Below are positions 41,812-49,365 of a stretch of DNA of 64,000 bases, piece after piece. Source of the DNA: Candidatus Sphingomonas excrementigallinarum (GTDB lineage: Bacteria; Pseudomonadota; Alphaproteobacteria; Sphingomonadales; Sphingomonadaceae). Position numbers and translations under genes: made by a program. The notes below the pieces were generated by a model. It was not told where the DNA came from. It saw only the letters and a list, made by a program, of their open reading frames with translations, and did no database searches. The stretch is taken from the NCBI GenBank assembly GCA_019112965.1, contig DXIH01000070.1, positions 1 through 64,000 of the forward strand, written 5' to 3'. Numbering within the stretch: position 1 is the first letter of the stretch; each line of letters begins with the position of its first letter.

Positions 41812-42134
41812 CAGAACATCCCCCATAGTGGATTGCTGGAATTGTCGCACTCGGCGGCGACGGCGAACTCGGCCGCGCGCTTCTCGCGCAGCTGGGTGTT
41901 GATCGCGTCCTTCGGGTCGACCCACTCGGTCGAGAGGAAGACATCGTCCTCCGACACGTTCTCGATGGCGCCCCAGGGACAGCCATCGACCGGCTCGCCG
42001 TAACCGTCGTAGCGAAAGCCCGTGTTCTTCCGGTCGGGAAGGGTGTCGAGCATGTAGTGGCCGCGATCGTAGCCGGACACGAACAGGCGACGCTTGGAGC
42101 CTGCGGTCTGAACGGGCTTCGTATAGTCGATCAT
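41811..42134 (-). CDS. Hypothetical protein, W/Y-K-P module, C-terminal NPLWGMF tag
   Basis: MIDYTKPVQTAGSKRRLFVS starts a 107-residue protein with the shared N-terminal module and the cleanest C-terminal tag (DNSSNPLWGMF). AAAGGAGGT precedes the ATG. First gene of a five-gene unit in which all five end in the tag or a variant. Confidence 0.66.
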   Translation of the reverse strand: MIDYTKPVQTAGSKRRLFVSGYDRGHYMLDTLPDRKNTGFRYDGYGEPVDGCPWGAIENVSEDDVFLSTEWVDPKDAINTQLREKRAAEFAVAAECDNSSNPLWGMF

Positions 42135-42150
42135 GCTGCTACCTCCTTTC

Positions 42151-42187
42151 GCGTGTGTGTCATCGACCATGCACAGCAGGCGTGCAA
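42151..42187 (-). promoter_or_regulatory. Class I phage promoter
   Basis: In transcript sense TTGCAC, 17 nt ending TGCATGGTC, GATGAC, ACACACGC. No GCGG hairpin; the strong ribosome site follows directly. Confidence 0.68.
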
Positions 42188-42197
42188 ATGGCGTCCG

Positions 42198-42398
42198 TTA
42201 GGGGACTTCACCCTCGTCGTCGGTGTCCTCGTTGGCCGCCTGCACGAGGTAGATGCCGTGGGTGGCGCACTCGCCCTCGTAGATCGGGCCATCCTCATCC
42301 TCGTCGACGGGCTCGGCGAACTCCAGACGGCGCTGGCACACCGGGCACTCGAACGCCGTGTCGTAGAAGACGTAGATCTCGCGGGCTGCGGCGCTCAC
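42198..42398 (-). CDS. Small zinc-binding-like protein (66 aa)
   Basis: GTG start overlapping the upstream stop. CPVCQRRLEF and ECATHG give possible metal ligands; the tail is acidic. Unknown. Confidence 0.58.
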   Translation of the reverse strand: MSAAAREIYVFYDTAFECPVCQRRLEFAEPVDEDEDGPIYEGECATHGIYLVQAANEDTDDEGEVP

Positions 42399-42610
42399 GA
42401 GGGCTGGCCGATGATCTCGAAGGTGTCCTCGGGCACGATCATGGCGAGGCTGCGACCGTTGTCCCAGCGCATCGCGATCTGCGTCTTGCCGTCGTGGAAG
42501 CGGGTGGTGCCCAGCACCTCGCCTTCGGTGCCGGTGGGCACGGGGAAGGGATCGTTGGGCATCGAGAGCAACCGCACTCGCGTGCCCTCCCGAACGTCGT
42601 CCAATACCAT
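42395..42610 (-). CDS. DUF4314-like protein (71 aa)
   Basis: GTRVRLLSMPNDPFPVPTGT, EGEVLG and MRWDNGRSLAMIVPEDTFEI follow the DUF4314 pattern, a small SH3-like fold widespread in phages and mobile elements. Function not established. Confidence 0.72.
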   Translation of the reverse strand: MVLDDVREGTRVRLLSMPNDPFPVPTGTEGEVLGTTRFHDGKTQIAMRWDNGRSLAMIVPEDTFEIIGQPS

Positions 42611-42630
42611 GTCTACTGCCTCTCAACTGT

Positions 42631-42685
42631 CGGTCACCGCTGACCGTCTGTGTGTGTCAGTAAACACGCATCGTGATTCGCGCAA
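42631..42685 (-). promoter_or_regulatory. Class I promoter with GCGG leader hairpin
   Basis: In transcript sense TTGCGC, 18 nt, ACTGAC, ACACACAG, then hairpin CGGTCA-GCGG-TGACCG (42,631-42,646). Confidence 0.68.
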
Positions 42686-42690
42686 GTGGG

Positions 42691-42879
42691 TTATGCGCTG
42701 CTCACGTCCTCTCCGGTCAGGTTGCGGCGGGCGATGTCATAGGCGTTCATGGCCGCGTCTTTCTCGGCCTCGTCGTAGCGCTCGCGCGTCAGCAGGTTCA
42801 CGAGGCGATCGGCAGCCTCGACGAACGGCACGACCAGGTCACCCACGGCGTTGGCTGCGGCGTCGATCGGCTTACCCAT
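42691..42879 (-). CDS. Small helical protein (62 aa)
   Basis: MGKPIDAAANAVGDLVVPFV opens a helical protein ending TGEDVSSA. It overlaps the membrane protein upstream by 8 nt. Unknown. Confidence 0.55.
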   Translation of the reverse strand: MGKPIDAAANAVGDLVVPFVEAADRLVNLLTRERYDEAEKDAAMNAYDIARRNLTGEDVSSA

Positions 42880-43072
42880 TGTGCTTCTCCCAAAGCGGCG
42901 TCGGCGCGTTCGTGACCGCCATTGCGATCGCGGACGCGCCAATGAACGGCAGCCAGGCCACCAGCCAGGTGACCGAACCGCCGGACAAGATCAGGACGGC
43001 AACGTGCAGCATCAGGCCGAACGTCGCCAACATGAATACGAACGTCGCGATGGACGCTACCAAATCCCTCAA
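42872..43072 (-). CDS. Small two-helix membrane protein (66 aa)
   Basis: TTG 43,072 start behind GGGAG. Two hydrophobic helices (IATFVFMLATFGLMLHVAVLI and WLVAWLPFIGASAIAMAV) and a short charged tail. Unknown role. Confidence 0.55.
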   Translation of the reverse strand: MRDLVASIATFVFMLATFGLMLHVAVLILSGGSVTWLVAWLPFIGASAIAMAVTNAPTPLWEKHNG

Positions 43073-43110
43073 TGCACAACTCCCAGCGACGTTACTCTCA
43101 CGCGGTGAGT

Positions 43111-43140
43111 GTAATATGTGAGTGACACGGTTGGACGCAA
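43111..43140 (-). promoter_or_regulatory. Class I variant promoter
   Basis: In transcript sense TTGCGT, 18 nt, TATTAC, ACTCACC. A palindrome TTACACTCACCGCGTGAG follows in the leader. Confidence 0.5.
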
Positions 43141-43146
43141 ACCGGG

Positions 43147-43563
43147 TTAGGTTCGCTGAATGATCTCCGTGATCTCGCAGCCGCCCACCGTCCACTTGCC
43201 GCTCGGGTCGCGGTTGACCACGCCCGACTTGCACAGACCGAGAAGCCTCTCGGCGTCCTGAATTGACCCGATGGCGTCGACCTCCTCGCCCGCGAGCGCG
43301 CGATCGGTGACGTCGAGGAACTTCCGATATTGCTCGGCCCTCTTGATGTGCCTGCACTCGACCGCGATATGCAGGGCCTCGTGTTGATCCACGGCCAAGA
43401 CGCACACCGTCTTGTAGCCTCGGTTCCAGATGACGAACAAACGGCGCAAGCCATCCCCCAAAATTGTAATGACCTGGGGGTCAGCGACCGGCCCGGTAAC
43501 GGGGTCATGGCGCATCAACAGATTGCTCGACAAGGGGTAACCTGCGTTACAGTGAGACAGCAT
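43147..43563 (-). CDS. Hypothetical protein (138 aa)
   Basis: Contains RRLFVIWNRGYKTVCVLAVD and a helical CRHIKRAEQYRKFLDVTDRA. ATG 43,563 overlaps the upstream stop; ATG further in (MRHDPVTG) is possible. Unknown. Confidence 0.6.
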   Translation of the reverse strand: MLSHCNAGYPLSSNLLMRHDPVTGPVADPQVITILGDGLRRLFVIWNRGYKTVCVLAVDQHEALHIAVECRHIKRAEQYRKFLDVTDRALAGEEVDAIGSIQDAERLLGLCKSGVVNRDPSGKWTVGGCEITEIIQRT

Positions 43564-44042
43564 CAGTTGAGGCGCTCGCAGAGCGCGTCAACCGCGGCAT
43601 CGTCCAGCCCCTCGTGCGAACCACCATTGGTCGCAATGTCCCATTCCTCGCTGCTCGCGCCACCCAGACGCTGCCACAGTCGGAGCGCGGCAAGAACAGT
43701 ATCACGTTCAGGTCCAACAATCGAGACAGCTTTGCCTCCTGATTGCAACGGCTTACCGTCTGCGTCGTAGTTCCGCGACTGCGAGTGCTCGGTGTCGCCG
43801 ACCTCATCCACGAGGAAACCCAAGATCTCCTCGGCATCCTCCGACACGAGGTAGCCTTCTCCCACCTGCTCGTGAAACGACAGGTCCATAGCGGGTGTGA
43901 CCATGCCCATGACCCCTTGGCGAACCGCCGCGCAGTCAGGGAACATGCCCAAGGCCTTGTCGATCGCCTCCTGCTGGTTCTCGGCGTCGACCGCGAACTT
44001 GGACCGGAAGGTGTGGTAGATGTGGACGAAGTGGCGTTTCAC
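43563..44042 (-). CDS. Hypothetical protein (159 aa)
   Basis: GTG start behind AAGGAGA. MKRHFVHIYHTFRSKFAVDA then an acidic alpha/beta body. TGATG overlap downstream. No family recognised. Confidence 0.62.
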   Translation of the reverse strand: MKRHFVHIYHTFRSKFAVDAENQQEAIDKALGMFPDCAAVRQGVMGMVTPAMDLSFHEQVGEGYLVSEDAEEILGFLVDEVGDTEHSQSRNYDADGKPLQSGGKAVSIVGPERDTVLAALRLWQRLGGASSEEWDIATNGGSHEGLDDAAVDALCERLN

Positions 44043-44052
44043 CTGGGTCTCC

Positions 44053-44406
44053 TTACAGCAGCGCCTGGTTGTCGAGGTGCGGGAGCCAGGTCACGAGACC
44101 CTGCACCGCTGCGACGTCCAGCTCGGTGTCGCCGTTGACGAAGCCGTCCGGTCCATCGACCTCACGGCAGATGAACGCCTTGCCGGCGATGATGTCGGGG
44201 AAGCCCTTCACGTTGAAGTGGAAGTTCTCCTTCAACTTCCCCTCCTCGTCGATCCAGAGGATCTCGGCCTCATCACCGAGGGGTGCCATCACCCGCTCGA
44301 TGTTGCCGCCGACCATCTGCTGCATGGACGTGAGGTTGTCGTCGATCGTGTCCGCCTGGATGGTCTTCGCCTCCGGGTCGATCACGATAATCAAAACTTG
44401 GGTCAT
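44053..44406 (-). CDS. DUF3846-like protein (117 aa)
   Basis: LTSMQQMVGGNIERVMAPLG and LWIDEEGKLKENFHFNVKG followed by IIAGKAFI match the DUF3846 layout common in phages and plasmids. Function unknown. Its start overlaps the upstream stop. Confidence 0.68.
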   Translation of the reverse strand: MTQVLIIVIDPEAKTIQADTIDDNLTSMQQMVGGNIERVMAPLGDEAEILWIDEEGKLKENFHFNVKGFPDIIAGKAFICREVDGPDGFVNGDTELDVAAVQGLVTWLPHLDNQALL

Positions 44407-44885
44407 CGCTTTCTCCTGTTCAGCATCTGCTCGCTTGCTGTTGCCCAGCGACAGTTGCCCGGCTCATAGTTGCCGTCGTTGTTCTCTCGATCGATTGTTC
44501 GCCCAGCTGGCCGCTCACCCATATCGGCCAGAAAGGCGTCAAAGCTGACCAGCCACCGATCGCAGACCTTGACCCCTCGACCACCGTAATCCCGGAACTT
44601 CTCGTGATCCGGGTTGGTGCAGCGTTGGATCATGGAATACCATGAGCGGTAGGTCGGACTCTGCGAGCGCCCTCTCGTATGACCGTGCGTGGTCGAGCGA
44701 GCGCCCGCGGTGTCAGCCCGAAGACATCCGCAAGACTTGGTATTGCCGCTGGTAAGCCATTCAGTTCTGGACTCGTGTCTCGCACCGCAATCGCATTTGC
44801 AGAGCCACCACCTGCCCGGTTTACGGTCGGACAGAGCCGTTACAGTCAGTCTGCCATATCGCATCCCTTCAAGCTGCAATGTCAC
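44403..44885 (-). CDS. AP2/HNH-like phage protein, copy 1
   Basis: A 160-residue protein from GTG 44,885. A Cys-containing N-terminal part (CKCDCGARHE, SCGCL) precedes SWYSMIQRCTNPDHEKFRDY-GGRGVKVCDRW and TIDRENNDGNYEPGNCRWAT, the pattern of AP2/HNH-type homing-associated phage proteins. Two relatives lie at 47,764 and 50,595. Nicking activity is possible but unproven. Confidence 0.68.
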   Translation of the reverse strand: MTLQLEGMRYGRLTVTALSDRKPGRWWLCKCDCGARHESRTEWLTSGNTKSCGCLRADTAGARSTTHGHTRGRSQSPTYRSWYSMIQRCTNPDHEKFRDYGGRGVKVCDRWLVSFDAFLADMGERPAGRTIDRENNDGNYEPGNCRWATASEQMLNRRKR

Positions 44886-44900
44886 GTCGTTGACCTTTCA

Positions 44901-44936
44901 TGTGTGTGTCATTGACCATGCAGACGTGGGGAGCAA
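44901..44936 (-). promoter_or_regulatory. Class I phage promoter
   Basis: In transcript sense TTGCTC, 17 nt ending TGCATGGTC, AATGAC, ACACACATG. Confidence 0.7.
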
Positions 44937-44955
44937 ATGGGCAAGCCGGTCGCGG

Positions 44956-45150
44956 CTAGTCGTTCGTGACTGCCCGCAGATACATGCGCATGTGCTGGCG
45001 TCCCGGCGCCGGCAAGGTGCGGTTGAACTTCGCTTCCGCCTGCGCGATGAAGCGTGCCTTGGCGTCGCCATGGAGCGGCTCGGCCAAACAAGCGATGGCA
45101 GCGCGCATGACTGCGCGCTGCTCGATCAATCGAGATACTTCGGTGCCCAT
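44956..45150 (-). CDS. Small helical protein (64 aa)
   Basis: MGTEVSRLIEQRAVMRAAIA begins a basic helical protein ending RAVTND. No clear ribosome site at ATG 45,150. An AC-tract motif lies just upstream at 45,167-45,187. Unknown. Confidence 0.5.
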   Translation of the reverse strand: MGTEVSRLIEQRAVMRAAIACLAEPLHGDAKARFIAQAEAKFNRTLPAPGRQHMRMYLRAVTND

Positions 45151-45183
45151 GGTGCATGGGCTAGGTCTGTGTGTGTCAGCGTG

Positions 45184-45792
45184 TCAAGCGATGGGCTGGT
45201 CCGACTTCTCGCTTTTCATGCCGAAGCAATCGAACGCGGCGAGCATCAGCATGCCCAGGCCCTGCTCGGTGTTCTTGGCTCCTGCGCTCCACGCATAGGT
45301 GTTCTTGGCGAACGCCGCCCAGCCGCGGGTGCCGGCGATCTCGCCAAGCCTCGAGATTGCGGACGACAGGATGCGGATCAGGTTGTTGCCCTCGACCTCG
45401 AAGATCATCTCCTCGACATCGTCCACGCTGATCGTCTTCGGCGCGGCCGACTGCTCGCCGGGAGGCGTCCAGCCCAGCTTCTTCGCCAGAGCCTCGAAGC
45501 GCTCCATTTGCGCGGGGCGCATCTTGCTGGCGTCGATCTCGGCCGGCGGGGCAGGGGCTTCTTCCGGCTCGGTTTCCGGAATGACCAGCGGGCGAGCGTT
45601 GCCAGCCGCGTCCTGGATCATGATCGGCCCGCTCCGCTCGCCTGGCCGCACGTCGAACTCGTTGAGCCAGGTCAGCAGCGACGGCTTGTCGGTCGGCACC
45701 TCGATCGTCTCGTAGTCCGTGCCGCCCTGCGCCGCCTTTGCGTCGGCCTGGGTGCCGGTCCAGATCGAGCCCTTGGATCGGTAGAGCTTCAC
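45184..45792 (-). CDS. Hypothetical protein (202 aa)
   Basis: An N-terminal beta-like part with KGSIWTGTQADAKAAQGGTD, a Pro/Glu-rich linker (about residues 74-88) and a helical C-terminal domain (FEVEGNNLIRILSSAISRLG). GTG start. No family recognised. Confidence 0.62.
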   Translation of the reverse strand: MKLYRSKGSIWTGTQADAKAAQGGTDYETIEVPTDKPSLLTWLNEFDVRPGERSGPIMIQDAAGNARPLVIPETEPEEAPAPPAEIDASKMRPAQMERFEALAKKLGWTPPGEQSAAPKTISVDDVEEMIFEVEGNNLIRILSSAISRLGEIAGTRGWAAFAKNTYAWSAGAKNTEQGLGMLMLAAFDCFGMKSEKSDQPIA

Positions 45793-46040
45793 GATGCCAC
45801 CTCATCGTCGGTCTCGCCGTCGACAACGCTCTCGCCGTCGACATCGAAGCCGCCCGTCTCCTCCAGGATGAGAGCGGGCTCGCCGAACTCCTTGAGCTGG
45901 CCGCTGTAGCCCTGGATGTAATGGGTGCTGGGCGACAGGTTCTCGACGAACAGGTCGGCGGCGGCGCGCGCCGCCTTGCGATCAGGCGCTTCGACCTGGA
46001 CGCTGATGAACGCTTTCACGTCCACGGAGAACTTGGGCAT
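45789..46040 (-). CDS. Hypothetical acidic protein (83 aa)
   Basis: MPKFSVDVKAFISVQVEAPD gives a beta-alpha start; the tail is acidic (DGETDDEVAS). TAATG overlap with the gene upstream. Unknown. Confidence 0.58.
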   Translation of the reverse strand: MPKFSVDVKAFISVQVEAPDRKAARAAADLFVENLSPSTHYIQGYSGQLKEFGEPALILEETGGFDVDGESVVDGETDDEVAS

Positions 46041-46324
46041 TATCGGCCTTCCTTGCGTGGCGGATGATAAGGTGCGCCGCCCAGCAGAGCGATGACGGCA
46101 TTGAAGTCGTCGCCGTTGGGCGGGAGCTCCAAAGCGTCGAGTTCGGCGCTGTAGCGATCCACGTTCGCGATCCCCGGCGCACGGACTACGAGGTGGCACC
46201 GCGCTTGGTGATCCTCGACCGCTTCGCCGTCGAGGAAGGGAACGAGGACAATCGGCGTCGCCTCGTCGTCATCCTGACGGAAGACCTCGGTCTCGTCGCC
46301 CGTGGCCTGAAACTGCCAGGTCAT
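46040..46324 (-). CDS. Hypothetical protein, QATGDETEVF pair member A
   Basis: WQFQATGDETEVFRQDDDEA, then VLVPFLDGEAVEDHQARCHL: the same layout as the product of 47,474-47,767, so the two are paralogs. Function unknown. Confidence 0.62.
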   Translation of the reverse strand: MTWQFQATGDETEVFRQDDDEATPIVLVPFLDGEAVEDHQARCHLVVRAPGIANVDRYSAELDALELPPNGDDFNAVIALLGGAPYHPPRKEGR

Positions 46325-46773
46325 GCCGGCACCCGCGCGAGGTCACGCTCCTTGAGCGCAATCGCCTTCGCCTTGAGCGCCTCATAGGACTTGCGGGTAT
46401 CCGCCGGCTCCGACCACGACAGGCGCGAGGTGATGCCCAAGGCCGTCGTTGCTGCGTCGGCGGCGACCAGGGCGTCCAGCAGCGCGCCGACCTTCTGCTC
46501 CTTGTCCATCGCGTCAATCGTCTCGTCGGTGACGGGCTCGGCGTCCTCGGGAATGAGGTGGTGATCGGGCCAGGTGGAGCCAGCGTCGTCGAGCCACAGG
46601 GTCGTGCCGGCGTTGCTCTGGGTGACGCTGGAGTCCCAGAACATCTTGGTGTCGCCAGAGTGCTCGAACTCGGCCGGGGTGGTTCCGTCCTCGTTCCAGT
46701 TGACGCGGCAGGCGCCGGTCACCTTGTCGAAGGTGCCCACGATCTCCTCGCCTGTCGGTGCTTTGAAGTCCAT
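46321..46773 (-). CDS. Hypothetical protein (150 aa)
   Basis: An N-terminal beta-rich half (MDFKAPTGEEIVGTFDKVTG) and a helical C-terminal half (YEALKAKAIALKERDLARV). ATG 46,773 follows a class I promoter. No family recognised. Confidence 0.62.
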   Translation of the reverse strand: MDFKAPTGEEIVGTFDKVTGACRVNWNEDGTTPAEFEHSGDTKMFWDSSVTQSNAGTTLWLDDAGSTWPDHHLIPEDAEPVTDETIDAMDKEQKVGALLDALVAADAATTALGITSRLSWSEPADTRKSYEALKAKAIALKERDLARVPA

Positions 46774-46784
46774 GTGTTGCTCCT

Positions 46785-46829
46785 CACTCGTTACGAGTGT
46801 GTTATTCACCATGCACGCTAGGCGTGCGG
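46785..46829 (-). promoter_or_regulatory. Class I promoter with TAA-loop hairpin
   Basis: In transcript sense CCGCAC, 17 nt ending TGCATGGTG, AATAAC, ACACTCG, with a leader hairpin CACTCG-TAA-CGAGTG (46,785-46,799) in place of the GCGG type. Confidence 0.6.
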
Positions 46830-46834
46830 CTGGG

Positions 46835-47215
46835 TTATTCTTCCTCCTGGCGGTCTGCGCAGTTGCCACAGAAGCCGTCGAAGCCTTCCCCGTCGTCAGG
46901 ATCGCCGTCGCAACCCTCGGTGCGACAGGCCGCCTCGTCCTCTATCCCCGCCTCCTCATTCGAGACGTAGGTCCAGGTCATGACGAAGGCACCTTCATCG
47001 CCGACGCTGGTGACGGCATCATCGTCCATCTCCAGCTCGTTGTTGGTTTGGACCGCGTCGCGGTAGCGCTGATCGTTGGCGTCCGGCGCGTTATACCAGG
47101 CGATGCGCTCGCGGATGATCTCGGCGTCGGCGTGTCCTTCCGGCCCAGCGACCTCGGCATGGTTCACCAAGCGGGTCAGCGCCTCCAGCTGCTTCTCGTC
47201 GAACTGAATCCACAT
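46835..47215 (-). CDS. Hypothetical protein with C-terminal zinc-ribbon-like end (126 aa)
   Basis: A helical N-terminus (MWIQFDEKQLEALTRLVNHA) and a C-terminal Cys cluster (CRTEGC, CGNC) that could bind zinc. TGATG overlap upstream. Unknown. Confidence 0.6.
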   Translation of the reverse strand: MWIQFDEKQLEALTRLVNHAEVAGPEGHADAEIIRERIAWYNAPDANDQRYRDAVQTNNELEMDDDAVTSVGDEGAFVMTWTYVSNEEAGIEDEAACRTEGCDGDPDDGEGFDGFCGNCADRQEEE

Positions 47216-47481
47216 CAGCCGCACACCTTGATCGTGGCGGGGACCGGATAATCCTCACCGTCGTAAATGAACCCGCGCTGCTCGGGCGTCAGGTCGGCGT
47301 CGGTGACCTCGTCGAAGCTGTGCTTCTCGTAGCCGCAGCTCTGGCACGTCTTCTCGTCCTGGACACCGCCGTGAACCCATTGCTGGCTCTCGAAGTCCCA
47401 CTTGGCCGTGGCGTCACAGGTCACGTCAGGTGAGCCGCATACGGGGCAGACGACGTGGATGGGGGTGGGCGTTTCAGCCAT
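47215..47481 (-). CDS. Small double zinc-ribbon-like protein (88 aa)
   Basis: CPVCGSPDVTC and CQSCGYEKHS form a plausible four-Cys zinc site; the end is VPATIKVCG. It overlaps the gene upstream by 8 nt. Unknown. Confidence 0.6.
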   Translation of the reverse strand: MAETPTPIHVVCPVCGSPDVTCDATAKWDFESQQWVHGGVQDEKTCQSCGYEKHSFDEVTDADLTPEQRGFIYDGEDYPVPATIKVCG

Positions 47482-47767
47482 TGGCCGCCTCCTTGAAATG
47501 CGTGTCGATTTTGCCGGCGAGATCATAACTGGTGACGCTCGCGTCCCTCCGAAGCCCGAAGTTCGGCCGATCGTTCAGGAGGTCTAGCGCCTGACGCAGC
47601 AGATCATTGGCTTGAGGAGCCGCAACCACCATGCGAACGCGCGCCTGATGCGTCTCGGCCGTTTCGCTTTCCAAGAAGGGCACGAGCACTAGAGGAATGG
47701 CGTTGTCATCGGCGCTATCGAAAACTTCCGTCTCGTCGCCGGTCGCCTGATACTGCCAGCGGATCAT
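47474..47767 (-). CDS. Hypothetical protein, QATGDETEVF pair member B
   Basis: MIRWQYQATGDETEVFDSAD and VLVPFLESETAETHQARVRM mark it as the paralog of the product at 46,040-46,324. The C-terminal parts diverge. Function unknown. Confidence 0.62.
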   Translation of the reverse strand: MIRWQYQATGDETEVFDSADDNAIPLVLVPFLESETAETHQARVRMVVAAPQANDLLRQALDLLNDRPNFGLRRDASVTSYDLAGKIDTHFKEAANG

Positions 47768-48201
47768 GCGACTTTCCTTTTGAACGGCTTCGTAATCGCG
47801 TCTGTGTCGGACCAACCAGCCCTCACACGGCGATCCAGACTTGATCGAGGTATGGAAAGCTCGCGCGCCCAAGCGGTGACAGACATAGTTCTGCCGCCAT
47901 GCGTGATGCGCCGCGCGGATCGCTTATTGTCGCAGTTTGCTACTCGCCCCACCCACCGGCAGTTTCCCGGTTCGTAGTTGCCGTCGTTATTCTCGCGGTC
48001 GATCTCGGCGCCGGGGAAGGGTCGCGGCCCCATGTCTCCGATAAAGTTCTCGAAACTGTCGAGCCACCGATCGCAGACCGTGATCCCGCGACCACCGTAG
48101 TCGGCGAAGATAGGACTGTTAGGGTTGAAACATCTCTGGAGCATGTTCTGCCAGACCTGATACTCCGGCGTTCTACTCTGTCCGTGTGATTTAGCGGGCA
48201 T
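47764..48201 (-). CDS. AP2/HNH-like phage protein, copy 2
   Basis: A 145-residue relative of the 44,403 product: VWQNMLQRCFNPNSPIFADY-GGRGITVCDRW and EIDRENNDGNYEPGNCRW. A C-terminal helix-turn-helix-like part (MSVTAWARELSIPRSSLDRR) suggests DNA binding. ATG 48,201. Confidence 0.68.
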   Translation of the reverse strand: MPAKSHGQSRTPEYQVWQNMLQRCFNPNSPIFADYGGRGITVCDRWLDSFENFIGDMGPRPFPGAEIDRENNDGNYEPGNCRWVGRVANCDNKRSARRITHGGRTMSVTAWARELSIPRSSLDRRVRAGWSDTDAITKPFKRKVA

Positions 48202-48213
48202 ACCACCTGTCTC

Positions 48214-48251
48214 CTTGTGCGTGTCATTATACACACGCAGCAAATGCAAGT
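48214..48251 (-). promoter_or_regulatory. Class I phage promoter
   Basis: In transcript sense ACTTGC, 17 nt, then TATAATGAC and ACGCACAAG; the only class I site with a full TATAAT. Confidence 0.65.
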
Positions 48252-48280
48252 CGGGTGGCAAGTGACCACTCCGACCAATT

Positions 48281-48523
48281 TTACTGTAGGGCTTTGAGTC
48301 GCTGAATGGCCTGCGCTGTGCGGCATCCCTTGTCGGCGAACACGGATGCGCAAGGGTCTTCGCGCGATTCCATGCAGTTGAAGGCGAGGAACGCCACGAG
48401 GGCGATCGCTGCCAAGATCCACGCGGTCTGCTGACCGCGGGTCATTTCCTTGCGCTCCGGCGCCGGACCACCGCGACCGAACACCAGACGGTGCAGGAGC
48501 CCACGGCTGTTCTCTCGATCCAT
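48281..48523 (-). CDS. Small membrane protein (80 aa)
   Basis: MDRENSRGLLHRLVFGRGG, one transmembrane helix (AWILAAIALVAFLAFNC) and a Cys-containing tail. Its ribosome site lies inside a long inverted repeat. Unknown function. Confidence 0.6.
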   Translation of the reverse strand: MDRENSRGLLHRLVFGRGGPAPERKEMTRGQQTAWILAAIALVAFLAFNCMESREDPCASVFADKGCRTAQAIQRLKALQ

Positions 48524-48556
48524 GTATGTGTCCCTTTTGTGAAGGGTGACACATAC
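48524..48556 (-). promoter_or_regulatory. Hairpin covering the ribosome site of the 48,281 gene
   Basis: GTATGTGTCACCC pairs with GGGACACATAC in the leftward RNA, enclosing AAAAGGGACA just before ATG 48,523. It contains AC-tract halves of the class I motif in both directions, so it may be an operator or a translation switch. Confidence 0.5.
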
Positions 48557-48587
48557 ACTCGGGCCTGGCGCGAAGCCAAGGGTCGGA

Positions 48588-48737
48588 TCAGCCATCGTCG
48601 AGGCTCTCGAAGAACCGCTCGCGGTGCGGCAGCCGGCGGATGCGACGCGGCCCCGTGGTGATGACCGTCAGTTCGCCGCGACCCCAGCCCTGTTGCGTCT
48701 GGTCGAGGCATGCGAAGCCGGTGGTGTTGGTCTGCAT
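48588..48737 (-). CDS. Small basic protein (49 aa)
   Basis: MQTNTTGFACLDQTQQGWGR starts a short protein ending in RFFESLDDG, with an Arg-rich middle. CAGGAC lies upstream of ATG 48,737. Unknown. Confidence 0.52.
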   Translation of the reverse strand: MQTNTTGFACLDQTQQGWGRGELTVITTGPRRIRRLPHRERFFESLDDG

Positions 48738-48800
48738 GGTTGCGTCCTGCTGTTGCTGTTGCATCGCTGGTATCTCTCGTCCTGGTGGGTGTCGGGTGGG

Positions 48801-49034
48801 TTATGCGTCGTCGGTGTTGGGCTGCGAGCGCACCAGCACCGAAAGGATGTCGTCGGGATCGACGATCAGGAAGCCGCCATTCTTCTCCAGCGTCAGCTCG
48901 ACGGAGTGCTGCTTGTTGCGCAGCCGCTGAACGCGGTGCGGGGATACGTCGCCACGGATCGTGACGAGCGGCTTCTCGCCGACCTTGAGCGCAGCGGTGA
49001 GGCGCTGGAGCTTGTAGGTGCTGGACGTCTTCAC
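48801..49034 (-). CDS. Hypothetical protein (77 aa)
   Basis: GTG start. A beta-rich small protein (LTLEKNGGFLIVDPDDILSV). It overlaps the upstream stop. Unknown. Confidence 0.58.
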   Translation of the reverse strand: MKTSSTYKLQRLTAALKVGEKPLVTIRGDVSPHRVQRLRNKQHSVELTLEKNGGFLIVDPDDILSVLVRSQPNTDDA

Positions 49035-49231
49035 AGGTAACCTTCCTCGTTCAAATCCTGGCCGTTGCGTTCGGCCGGCTTCGCCTCGTGTCCGTTGGCG
49101 AAGATGATGGTGTCAGTCGGGTGGAGCTCGCGGCGCATCCGAGGATCGTTGACCCGGTGGACGAAGCTCGGCTTGCCCCAGATGCGGACGGCTCGGGTGT
49201 ATTCGTCGCCGCGGAAGCCGACGAAGTGCAG
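49031..49231 (-). CDS. Hypothetical protein with uncertain start (66 aa)
   Basis: The coding pattern LHFVGFRGDEYTRAVRIWGK and VNDPRMRRELHPTDTIIFAN looks real, but the frame has no ATG, GTG or TTG before residue 34. A CTG at 49,231 behind AAGG is proposed; frameshifting from the gene upstream is another option. Confidence 0.5.
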   Translation of the reverse strand: MHFVGFRGDEYTRAVRIWGKPSFVHRVNDPRMRRELHPTDTIIFANGHEAKPAERNGQDLNEEGYL

Positions 49232-49239
49232 CGCGGGCC

Positions 49240-49365
49240 TTACTTCTTCCGCCGCTTGAACTTCGGCTTGCTGCCGTCCGGGTTCGGCGGGCTGTATGGG
49301 CAGCGGTTCTTGTCCCGGTGCTTCCACCAGCTCCAGCCGCACCGCGCACACTGGTTGCTTGCCAT
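49240..49365 (-). CDS. Very small Cys/Lys-rich protein (41 aa)
   Basis: MASNQCARCGWSWWKHRDKN with one more Cys and a basic tail (KPKFKRRKK). It starts at the stop of the gene upstream. Possibly a mini zinc finger. Confidence 0.55.
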   Translation of the reverse strand: MASNQCARCGWSWWKHRDKNRCPYSPPNPDGSKPKFKRRKK

